From Mycobacterium sp. URHD0025 (GTDB lineage Bacteria; Actinomycetota; Actinomycetes; Mycobacteriales; Mycobacteriaceae), in contig NZ_AUEQ01000012.1 in NCBI RefSeq assembly GCF_000426065.1, forward strand, positions 62,001-126,000: DNA of 64,000 bases, written 5' to 3'. Positions 44,867 to 55,226 of this stretch are shown one piece after another. A program made the position numbers and the translations under genes. Below the pieces are notes generated by a model. That model made no database searches. It was not told the origin of the DNA and saw only the letters and a program-made list of their open reading frames with translations. The stretch's first letter is position 1, and each line of letters starts with the position of its first letter.

Positions 44867-45199
44867 ATGATCGGGATCGTCGCACTGGTCGTCGGGATCG
44901 TGCTCGGCTTGGTTTTCCACCCGAGCGTTCCCGAGTTCGTCGAGCCATACCTTCCGATCGCCGTGGTGGCGGCACTCGACGCGGTGTTCGGCGGGTTGAG
45001 GGCCTATCTGGAGCGGATATTCGACGCCAAGGTCTTCGTGGTGTCGTTCGTGTTCAACGTGTTGGTGGCGGCGTTGATCGTCTACGTCGGCGATCAGTTG
45101 GGTGTCGGTACCCAGCTGTCGACGGCGATCATCGTGGTCCTCGGTATCAGGATCTTCGGTAATGCCGCCGCACTGCGGCGCAGGTTGTTCGGCGCCTGA
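44867..45199 (+). CDS. sbp: Small basic protein Sbp-like membrane protein
   Basis: 110 aa with two or three helices; opening MIGIVALVVGIVLGLVFHPS and a middle VAALDAVFGGLRAYLE characteristic of the SBP family (DUF1290) named for its Bacillus relative near division genes. It lies in a conserved DUF881-sbp-DUF881 block (Rv1823-Rv1825). Role unknown, possibly envelope or division. Confidence 0.88.
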   Translation: MIGIVALVVGIVLGLVFHPSVPEFVEPYLPIAVVAALDAVFGGLRAYLERIFDAKVFVVSFVFNVLVAALIVYVGDQLGVGTQLSTAIIVVLGIRIFGNAAALRRRLFGA

Positions 45200-45200
45200 C

Positions 45201-46172
45201 ATGACCGAACCGGAATCCACACCTCCGACCGAGCCGGAACCGCCGGCCGACACTGCTGCGCCGGCCGACAGTGCCGCGCCGGCCGACACGGCTGCGCCGG
45301 CCGAGGCCGAAGCCAAGCCGGAACCTGACGTCCCGCCCGAACCGGAGCCGGAAGCTCCTCCTGAACGCCAGGCGGAGCACGCACCGGAACATCACGCCGA
45401 GCACCACGGCCGTCACGAGATGCCGGCCGATGTCTCGCCGCGCCGGTTCCGGAACCTTCGGATCGTGCGCCGCAGCCGTTCACAGCTCGTTTTCGGCGGT
45501 CTCGGGGTGCTCTTGTGCGTTCTGCTCGGCATGGCGATCGTCACTCAGGTCCGCCAGAACGAGTCGGGGGATTCGCTGGAGACGGCGCGGCCGGCGGATC
45601 TGCTGGTGCTGCTCGATTCCCTGCAGCAACGTGAGGGCTCGCTCAACACGGAGGTGTCCGACCTGCAGCGCACCCTGCAGCAGTTGCAGGCCTCCGGCAG
45701 CAGTGATCAGGCCGCGATCGAGAACGCCCAGTCCCGGCTGGAAGCGCTGTCCATCCAGATCGGGACGGTGGCCGCGACAGGCCCGGGAGTGACGCTCACC
45801 ATAGAAGACAATGCGCCCGGGGTTCCCGCCGAGACGATGCTCGATGTGATCAACGAGCTGCGCGCGGCCGGAGCCGAAGCCATCGAGATCCGCGGTGGAG
45901 ATCAGCAATCGACCGTGCGGGTGGGCTTGGACACCTGGATCATCGGCACGCCCGGCCAGCTCACCGTCGACGACGTGACCTTGCGGCCGCCGTATTCGGT
46001 TCTGGCGATTGGGGATCCGCCGACGCTGGCTGCGGCGATGAACATTCCCGGCGGCGCAATGGACAGCGTCAAACGTGTCGGCGGCACGATGGTGGTACAA
46101 CAAGCCGAGCGCGTCGACGTCACCGCCTTGCGGCAACCGAAACCACGCCAATACGCTCAGCCCGTCAAGTGA
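45201..46172 (+). CDS. DUF881 membrane protein (Rv1825-like)
   Basis: 323 aa with a long disordered Pro/Glu/Ala-rich N-terminal stretch (~85 residues), a membrane helix (about residues 94-114), a coiled coil (DSLQQREGSLNTEVSDLQRT) and a C-terminal DUF881 domain. Longer than the Rv1825 protein (292 aa) mainly in the disordered head. It begins 1 nt after sbp. Confidence 0.88.
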   Translation: MTEPESTPPTEPEPPADTAAPADSAAPADTAAPAEAEAKPEPDVPPEPEPEAPPERQAEHAPEHHAEHHGRHEMPADVSPRRFRNLRIVRRSRSQLVFGGLGVLLCVLLGMAIVTQVRQNESGDSLETARPADLLVLLDSLQQREGSLNTEVSDLQRTLQQLQASGSSDQAAIENAQSRLEALSIQIGTVAATGPGVTLTIEDNAPGVPAETMLDVINELRAAGAEAIEIRGGDQQSTVRVGLDTWIIGTPGQLTVDDVTLRPPYSVLAIGDPPTLAAAMNIPGGAMDSVKRVGGTMVVQQAERVDVTALRQPKPRQYAQPVK

Positions 46173-46217
46173 GCTTCAAATGAGCAGAGCAACCAACTCC
46201 ACGAATGAAGGAGCGCC

Positions 46218-46613
46218 GTGAGCGACATCCCAGCCGACCTGTACTACACCTCGGAACACGAGTGGGTGTTGCGTACCGGTGATGACACGGTGCGGGTCGG
46301 CATCACCGATTACGCGCAGTCCGCGCTGGGCGACGTGGTGTTCGTCCAACTGCCCGATGTGGGTGCCCAGCTGGCCGCGGGAGACGCGTTCGGCGAGGTC
46401 GAGTCGACCAAATCGGTGTCGGACCTGTACGCCCCCGTGGCAGCGAAAGTCGTTGCGGTCAACGGGGATCTGGATGGCAGTCCGCAGCTGGTCAATTCGG
46501 ACCCTTACGGCGAAGGCTGGCTGGTCGATCTGCGCCTCGAGGCGGGCACGCTCGAGGACGCCCTGGCAGGTTTGCTCGACGCGGACGGCTACCGCGCCGC
46601 CGTGACCGAGTAA
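46218..46613 (+). CDS. gcvH: Glycine cleavage system H protein
   Basis: 131-aa lipoyl carrier that shuttles the aminomethyl group between the P, T and L proteins. The lipoyl lysine is Lys65 in EVESTKSVSD. AAGGAG precedes GTG 46218. Located 3.7 kb upstream of gcvP, on the same strand; the T protein gene is not in this window. Confidence 0.97.
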   Translation: MSDIPADLYYTSEHEWVLRTGDDTVRVGITDYAQSALGDVVFVQLPDVGAQLAAGDAFGEVESTKSVSDLYAPVAAKVVAVNGDLDGSPQLVNSDPYGEGWLVDLRLEAGTLEDALAGLLDADGYRAAVTE

Positions 46614-46803
46614 CGAATTGTTAGGGTTTCGGGGGCCGGTCGCCAAGACCGGCTGGGCCGTGCCCGGCGCGCAGATATCTTCCCCATCGGATCCGGCGGT
46701 GGTGGACCCAATGATGCCTGATGCGCGGTACGGTCGACGTGAGACCGACGATGGGCTGGGGCCACGCCGGGCGAACGCCACAGCAGCCAGTGAGGAGCAG
46801 CGG

Positions 46804-47283
46804 GTGACGGACAAGGACAGCAATTTGGGGGCCGACCAGTCGGAGGACGTGACGGTGGAAACCACATCGGTTTTCCGCGCGGACTTTCTGAACGAACTGG
46901 ATGCGCCCGCAACGGCCGGTGCCGAAGGCTCCGTTTCCGGTGTCGAGGGCTTGCCCGCGGGTTCGGCATTGCTCGTCGTCAAGCGCGGACCGAACGCCGG
47001 ATCGCGCTTCCTGCTCGATCAGCCGACAACGTCGGCGGGGCGGCACCCGGACAGCGATATTTTTCTCGATGACGTCACGGTGAGCCGCCGGCACGCCGAG
47101 TTCCGGTTGGAGAGCGGCGAGTTCCAGGTTGTCGACGTGGGCAGCCTCAACGGGACCTACGTCAACCGTGAGCCGGTCGATTCGGCCGTACTCGCCAACG
47201 GTGACGAAGTGCAGATCGGGAAATTCCGTCTGGTGTTCCTCACGGGCCCCCGGTCTGACGACGACAGCGGCCAGACCAGCTAG
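46804..47283 (+). CDS. garA: FHA-domain metabolic regulator GarA
   Basis: 159 aa. The N-terminal VETTS motif has two threonines (20 and 21) that match the PknB and PknG sites, and the FHA domain follows (about 55-145, SAGRHPDSDIF, VSRRHAEF, SLNGTYVNRE). The unphosphorylated form binds and inhibits 2-oxoglutarate dehydrogenase and glutamate dehydrogenase; phosphorylation makes it self-associate. GAGGAG lies before GTG 46804. Next gene begins after 3 nt. Confidence 0.96.
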   Translation: MTDKDSNLGADQSEDVTVETTSVFRADFLNELDAPATAGAEGSVSGVEGLPAGSALLVVKRGPNAGSRFLLDQPTTSAGRHPDSDIFLDDVTVSRRHAEFRLESGEFQVVDVGSLNGTYVNREPVDSAVLANGDEVQIGKFRLVFLTGPRSDDDSGQTS

Positions 47284-47286
47284 CCG

Positions 47287-48039
47287 ATGACTGCCCCCGA
47301 CAGACCTGCACTGGCCGGGATGTCGATCGGTGCAGTCCTGGACCTGCTCCGGGGTGACTTTCCGGACGTCAGCATCTCCAAGATCCGGTTTCTTGAGGCC
47401 GAGGGGTTGGTGACACCGCAGCGCACCGCGTCGGGTTACCGGCGGTTCACCGCGTACGACTGTGCGCGGTTGCGGTTCATCCTGACCGCCCAGCGTGACC
47501 AGTATCTGCCGTTGAAGGTGATCAAGGCTCAACTGGACGCTCAACCGGACGGGGAATTGCCGCAGACCGCATCCCCGTACGGGGTTCCGCGTCTGGTGCC
47601 CGTATCCGGCGACAACGACGATGTCGCCGGTTCCGGCGCAGGCGTCGTGGCGGCGGTCGGGCCACCCCAGGTGCGACTGTCCCGCGAAGACCTGTTGGCC
47701 CGGTCGGGTATCGATGAGGAGACGCTGGGAGCGCTGGTCCGCAACGGCATCATCACGCCCGGGCCAGGCGGGTTCTTCGATGAACATTCCGTCGTGATCG
47801 CCCAGTGCGCACGGGCCCTGGGCGACTACGGCGTCGAGCCCAGACACCTGCGGGCGTTCCGCTCCGCGGCGGACCGGCAATCGGATCTGATCGCCCAGAT
47901 CGCAGGCCCAGTGGGCAAGGCGGGCAGGGCAGGAGCGCGCGACCGCGCCGACGACCTGGCCCGCGAAGTGGCCGCCTTGGCGATCACTTTGCACACGTCT
48001 CTCATCAAGTCCGCCGTACGCGACGTTCTGGATCGCTGA
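47287..48039 (+). CDS. MerR-family regulator (Rv1828-like)
   Basis: 250 aa, N-terminal winged HTH (MSIGAVLDLLRGDFPDVSIS, then SGYRRFTAYD), about residues 12-85, and a C-terminal effector region that is helical. The gene follows garA by 3 nt, so they are one operon. Its target is unknown here. Confidence 0.88.
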   Translation: MTAPDRPALAGMSIGAVLDLLRGDFPDVSISKIRFLEAEGLVTPQRTASGYRRFTAYDCARLRFILTAQRDQYLPLKVIKAQLDAQPDGELPQTASPYGVPRLVPVSGDNDDVAGSGAGVVAAVGPPQVRLSREDLLARSGIDEETLGALVRNGIITPGPGGFFDEHSVVIAQCARALGDYGVEPRHLRAFRSAADRQSDLIAQIAGPVGKAGRAGARDRADDLAREVAALAITLHTSLIKSAVRDVLDR

Positions 48040-48161
48040 GGACTAGACTCGTTTTGACGGCCAGTTCGTCCAAGTCGGGACCCCCTGCCGATTGGTAACG
48101 GCGGACTGCGCGAGGACGAAGTTACGACGAAACGGCACGGCGGTGCGGAGGGCAGGCACAG

Positions 48162-48656
48162 ATGGCTGAGGTTCGCGTGGTCGGCATTCGGGTGGAACAG
48201 CCACAGAACCAGCCCGTGTTGCTTTTGCGGGAGTCGAATGGTGATCGCTACCTACCGATCTGGATCGGGCAGTCGGAGGCCGCGGCGATCGCCCTGGAGC
48301 AGCAGGGTGTCGAACCCACCCGGCCCCTCACGCACGACCTGATTCGAGATGTCATTGCCGCCCTGGGGCATTCGCTCAAAGAGGTGCGGATCGTGGACTT
48401 GCAGGAAGGCACGTTCTACGCCGATCTGATCTTCGACCGCGACATCAAGGTTTCGGCGAGGCCGTCGGACTCGGTGGCCATCGCGCTACGCGTCGGCGTG
48501 CCGATCTACGTGGAGGAGGCGGTGCTGGCCGAGGCCGGCCTGCTGATCCCCGACGAGAACGACGAAGAGGCCGCAGGCACTGTCCGTGAGGACGAGGTGG
48601 AGAAGTTCAAGGAGTTCCTCGACAGCGTTTCGCCGGACGACTTCAAGGCGACATGA
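48162..48656 (+). CDS. Bifunctional nuclease domain protein (Rv1829-like)
   Basis: 164 aa. The whole protein is a DUF151/bifunctional-nuclease-like domain: MAEVRVVGIRV, LPIWIGQSEAAAIALEQQGV, RPLTHDLIRDV and ARPSDSVAIALRVGVPIYV. Reported relatives have DNase and RNase activity; whether this one does is untested. GGAGGG precedes the ATG. Leader of about 110 nt, possible -10 TAGACT at 48044. Confidence 0.9.
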   Translation: MAEVRVVGIRVEQPQNQPVLLLRESNGDRYLPIWIGQSEAAAIALEQQGVEPTRPLTHDLIRDVIAALGHSLKEVRIVDLQEGTFYADLIFDRDIKVSARPSDSVAIALRVGVPIYVEEAVLAEAGLLIPDENDEEAAGTVREDEVEKFKEFLDSVSPDDFKAT

Positions 48657-48911
48657 CGCCCGCCCGCCCGGCCGTGCAGTCGCAGATCACGGCAACGTCT
48701 CAACTGGGTATACCGGTGTCGACACGCGGCGCGGGAGACAATGGGGCGGGAATTCGGGCGCCATACTTTCTTCACAGCGGGCAATCAGGGCCCGACGGGA
48801 AGCGTATGCTCGACACATTCGAGCGCGCAGCAAACCGTCGCGGTAGAGATTGCCGCGGTGCAGGACCTAGAAGTTCGGTGCGGGCGAGTTCGATCGGCGA
48901 GAGGATTCACA

Positions 48912-49532
48912 GTGGGTGACACGCCACGGCAGGAAGAGCTGGATCTGACCACCAGGGGCGGCGCGGAGCCGCCGGTCAGGCCGTCTGGCGAACCCGTGCA
49001 GGGCGGCCTGTTCCCCGACGATTCGGTACCCGACGAGCTGGTCGGTTACCGCGGTCCCAGCGCATGCCAGATCGCCGGTATCACCTACCGGCAGCTCGAT
49101 TACTGGGCTCGCACGTCACTGGTGGTCCCCTCCATCCGGGGTGCGGCCGGTTCGGGCAGCCAGCGCCTCTACTCGTTCAAGGACGTGCTCGTCCTCAAGA
49201 TCGTCAAGCGGCTGCTGGACACCGGTATCTCGTTGCACAACATCCGCGTTGCGGTCGACCACCTCCGCCAGCGCGGCGTGCAGGATCTGGCCAACATCAC
49301 CCTGTTCTCCGACGGCACCACGGTTTACGAGTGCACCTCGGCCGAAGAGGTTGTCGACCTGCTGCAGGGTGGCCAGGGCGTCTTCGGCATTGCGGTATCG
49401 GGCGCCATGCGTGAGCTGACCGGCACCATCGCCGACTTCCCGGGCGAGCGCGCCGACGGCGGAGAGTCCATCCCGTCCCCCGAGGACGAGTTGGCGTCGC
49501 GGCGCAAAAGTCGCGACCGCAAAATCGGCTGA
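48912..49532 (+). CDS. MerR-family regulator (Rv1830-like)
   Basis: 206 aa. MerR HTH starting YRGPSACQIAGITYRQLDYW, then SGSQRLYSFKDVLVLKIVKR, and a dimerisation helix ISLHNIRVAVDHLR. Rv1830 (ResR/McdR) influences growth after antibiotic exposure in M. tuberculosis. GTG 48912 has GAGG 7 nt upstream. A 255-nt upstream region contains the palindrome GTGTCGACAC (48716-48725). Confidence 0.9.
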   Translation: MGDTPRQEELDLTTRGGAEPPVRPSGEPVQGGLFPDDSVPDELVGYRGPSACQIAGITYRQLDYWARTSLVVPSIRGAAGSGSQRLYSFKDVLVLKIVKRLLDTGISLHNIRVAVDHLRQRGVQDLANITLFSDGTTVYECTSAEEVVDLLQGGQGVFGIAVSGAMRELTGTIADFPGERADGGESIPSPEDELASRRKSRDRKIG

Positions 49533-49662
49533 TTCTCCTTCCCCGACAGACATCTAGCGGCTTTGCGGGGGTGCCCCGCGTGGGCCAGTGGTTCCGTGTG
49601 CGAGGCACTGTTCGTGGCGTGCTGAGCAGCCGGTAGAAGCCCGGTAGGATGAGGGACGCATC

Positions 49663-49863
49663 GCCCTCGTGCGGGAGAGCTTCGTGACAGCCAGCCACGG
49701 ACGCCGAAGGAGCAATACCTCTCCGTCAACCTCTCAGGCACCCAGGACCGCGCCAGGCCCCGATGCCTCTGGAAAGTGGTGCCCGCTGGGTACCCGCCCA
49801 TGGGGAAAGGTCCTGCACCGGGGCTGAATCTCTCAGGCGCCCGGACCGGGTCGACGACAGAGG
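49663..49863 (+). ncRNA. Tandem glycine riboswitch upstream of gcvP
   Basis: Two glycine-aptamer copies are visible in series: GCGGGAGAGC...CGCCGAAGGAGCAA...CTCTCAGGCACCCAGGACCG, then CTCTGGAAAG...CGGGGCTGAA...CTCTCAGGCGCCCGGACCG. Each carries the conserved CTCTCAGG core. It ends about 50 nt before gcvP and probably turns the gene on with glycine, controlling glycine cleavage. Confidence 0.93.
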
Positions 49864-49913
49864 GAGAGGGACGCCTACGACGTCTCAGCACGTCTGCGCC
49901 TCAGGAGAGTGTC

Positions 49914-52746
<2,833 letters not shown>

Positions 52747-52748
<2 letters not shown>

Positions 52749-52772
52749 CGCGCGAAAAGGCTGGGCGCTTTT
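52747..52772 (+). terminator. Weak hairpin after gcvP
   Basis: A 5-bp stem AGCGC/GCGCT (52747-52751 with 52765-52769) followed by TTTT overlaps the gcvP stop region. Plausible terminator; the stem is short. Confidence 0.4.
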
Positions 52773-52882
52773 ATGCGTCGATTTCTATCCCGGGGCTGTG
52801 CACGATCGCTTCGGCCCACCCTGGGGTAGAAAACGGCGCGCCGCGGAACATCCGATGCGGCGTGTGCTCAGCGTGCCGCGGC

Positions 52883-55171
52883 TCAGCCCAGCATGGTGTT
52901 GACGGCGTTGGTCAGGTCGGGCGACGCGGAGCTGGAAAGATGTTGGTAGGTGCCGCTACTCGCCTGCGCGACCCCTTCCCATGCGGCCCGGTCCGACCCG
53001 CTGCCGAAATCGATGACATTGACCGCGATCGGCCGGGCGGGATCGTATGCGCCGCGGATGAAATCCTGCAGGCCCGACCCGTCCAGGCTCTGATCGGTGT
53101 GCGGGCCGGTGGTGATCACCAGAATTGAATTGGTCTGGCCCTCACGGTATTTCGACAGCGCCTCGTTGTAGAGCATGCGCAGCGTGGTGAACGAGACCGC
53201 GCCGCCACCGGAAGCGGACTGCTCGTCCAAGGTCGAGGTCAGCGCCTCGGAGCGGCGCTGACCGCTCACCGGCTCGGCCAGCGGCCCGGTCGACACCTCT
53301 GACCGGCCTTCGGTGCCGTCGAAGGTCCACAGGCCGACGGCGGCGGTGTCCGGTAGTGCTTTGAGCCTGCTGTTGAGCGCGGCCACCACGTTGGCCAGCC
53401 GGGACTTGCCGCCCTCTTCGGTCGGCATCGACTGATCGAGCATGATCGTGACGGCGGGGCTTCCCGTCGGCGCGGCGGTCGCATTGGCCAGCGTGACCCG
53501 CATGGTGTTGTCACCGATCGACAACGGGGCCGCCAGCTTCCCGAAATCGGTCACGTCGCTGGACGGAGGCGTCGTCCCCTCTGCCCGGAAGCCGGCCTTC
53601 GCCAGCTCGGCGAGCTGCTCGGGTTTGCGTAGGTAGCGGGCGAATTCGTTGGCCGCGGTGACCTGTTCCTTCTCCAGCCAGTCTCCGGCCAGCAGGACAG
53701 TCGGGTAGTCGGCGGTGGCGGTCGGGCCGGGCGGCACCCAACCGGCCAGTGAGGACTTGGCGTCGTCGAGTGACGTGCCCCGCTGGAAGACCTGTTGTTC
53801 GGTGGTGGCCACCGCGTGTACCGGCGCGGTCGCCGGATCGGACGCGTTGAGCAGCGCATCCAGGGCGGTCCCCAGTTCGGCGTCGTCGAGCTTGGGCTGC
53901 CCATTGAGCAGACTGTTGACGCCGCTCATACCCGAGGTCGGCGGCGCCCCGGCGGGCGCGGATGCCGCGGCCACGGCCTCGGCGGCAAGCGAGGCGGCGT
54001 CGCCGTTGCTGTGGGTCGGCAGCGCGAGTTTGAGCGTGCCCCAACCGGGCAGCTTGAGCGCGTTCATCGCGGGCGGGCTGCTTTGCAACTGCGGCAGGGT
54101 GGCCCAGGTCTGTTGTGCCAGCGCGTCCTTGAGCTGCGGACGGACCGCGAGCAGAACCGGTGAGGTGACCAGGGAGCGGCTGTCGCTGACGGTCTTGGCG
54201 CCGGCGGTCGCCTCCAGTCGCGCCTCGGCGATGCTGCTGGCCGGTATCCACAGCGCCGGACGATCGCCGAGTTCCTTGGGCCACGTATTCGCGAAACCAC
54301 TGACCACGCGGTCGGATTCGGCGGACTGCACGCGGACCTTGACGCAGCGGTCACCCACGGGACTGACCGATTCGTTGTAGGCGTTGGCGAGCCCCTCGAT
54401 ATGTGTCGAGATGGTCGGGTCGGCGATGACCGCAACGCCGAGTTCACCGTCGACACACCGCGCGGCCGCGGCGTCGCTGCGCCCGGCGAGAACGCCACCG
54501 ACGAACTTCCACAGGATCATCGCGCCGACCACGGCCACCACCGTGACGAGGGCGACGATCACACCGACGCTGACACCGCGGCGCCCGGACGCGACCGCGC
54601 GATGGCTGCCGGTCCACTCGCCGCCGTCCCAGTCGCCGCCGTGCTGGCGACTCGACGGGGTGGACGGGGGTGGCGGTTCGGAGACGGCCTCGAACTGCGC
54701 GGTCGGCTGATCATCGGCGTAGTCGTCGTCCGCGTACTCGTCCTCGGAATACTCGGCCGAGAATTCCGGCGCATAGTCGTCGTCGGCGGCATCGGCGTAC
54801 TTGCCGCGGTATCCGTCGATGAACTCGTCGTCGTAACCGGCGTCCTCGACGTAGTCCGCTTCGTCGTAGTCGGCGTATTCCGAGTCCCGATAGTCCGATT
54901 CGTAGTCGTCGTCACCGTCCGCGTACCGGGGCGTGCGGTAGTCGGGCTCGGCTCGATGCGCCCGGTCGTCGGGCTGGTCGCGGTAGGCGGGCGCATCCCG
55001 GTAGCCGCGGTCGGCCGGATGCCCGGGCGCGCCGAAATCGTCTCCGGCGCGCCGAGACTGCTCGCGGCGGGGCGGTTCGTAGTCGGGCTCGTATTCATCG
55101 GAGAACCCGGACTCGCCGACGTGCGGCTCGTCGGGAGCATCCTCAGGGTCGGGAATGCTGTGCCTGCCCAT
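52883..55171 (-). CDS. Substrate-binding and VWA domain membrane protein (Rv1836c-like)
   Basis: 762 aa. Residues 1-195 are acidic and tyrosine-rich, with repeated DDYE/EYAD blocks, cytosolic; one helix follows (about 200-224, VSVGVIVALVTVVAVVGAMI); then an extracellular periplasmic-binding-like region and a C-terminal VWA domain with IMLDQSMP near 580 (D-x-S-x-P instead of the usual D-x-S-x-S). It follows glcB by 55 nt on the same strand. Function unknown. Confidence 0.85.
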   Translation of the reverse strand: MGRHSIPDPEDAPDEPHVGESGFSDEYEPDYEPPRREQSRRAGDDFGAPGHPADRGYRDAPAYRDQPDDRAHRAEPDYRTPRYADGDDDYESDYRDSEYADYDEADYVEDAGYDDEFIDGYRGKYADAADDDYAPEFSAEYSEDEYADDDYADDQPTAQFEAVSEPPPPSTPSSRQHGGDWDGGEWTGSHRAVASGRRGVSVGVIVALVTVVAVVGAMILWKFVGGVLAGRSDAAAARCVDGELGVAVIADPTISTHIEGLANAYNESVSPVGDRCVKVRVQSAESDRVVSGFANTWPKELGDRPALWIPASSIAEARLEATAGAKTVSDSRSLVTSPVLLAVRPQLKDALAQQTWATLPQLQSSPPAMNALKLPGWGTLKLALPTHSNGDAASLAAEAVAAASAPAGAPPTSGMSGVNSLLNGQPKLDDAELGTALDALLNASDPATAPVHAVATTEQQVFQRGTSLDDAKSSLAGWVPPGPTATADYPTVLLAGDWLEKEQVTAANEFARYLRKPEQLAELAKAGFRAEGTTPPSSDVTDFGKLAAPLSIGDNTMRVTLANATAAPTGSPAVTIMLDQSMPTEEGGKSRLANVVAALNSRLKALPDTAAVGLWTFDGTEGRSEVSTGPLAEPVSGQRRSEALTSTLDEQSASGGGAVSFTTLRMLYNEALSKYREGQTNSILVITTGPHTDQSLDGSGLQDFIRGAYDPARPIAVNVIDFGSGSDRAAWEGVAQASSGTYQHLSSSASPDLTNAVNTMLG

Positions 55172-55226
55172 TCCTAACCCCTGTACGTCTCGCGCCGACT
55201 AGTCATCCGGACCCGCCGAAGTCTAA

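Noticed and set aside
48716..48725. Palindrome GTGTCGACAC before the second MerR gene as a MerR operator
   Set aside because: It is only 10 bp and contains a common GTCGAC hexamer expected often in high-GC DNA; MerR operators usually span a promoter with 19-20 bp spacing, which I could not identify here.
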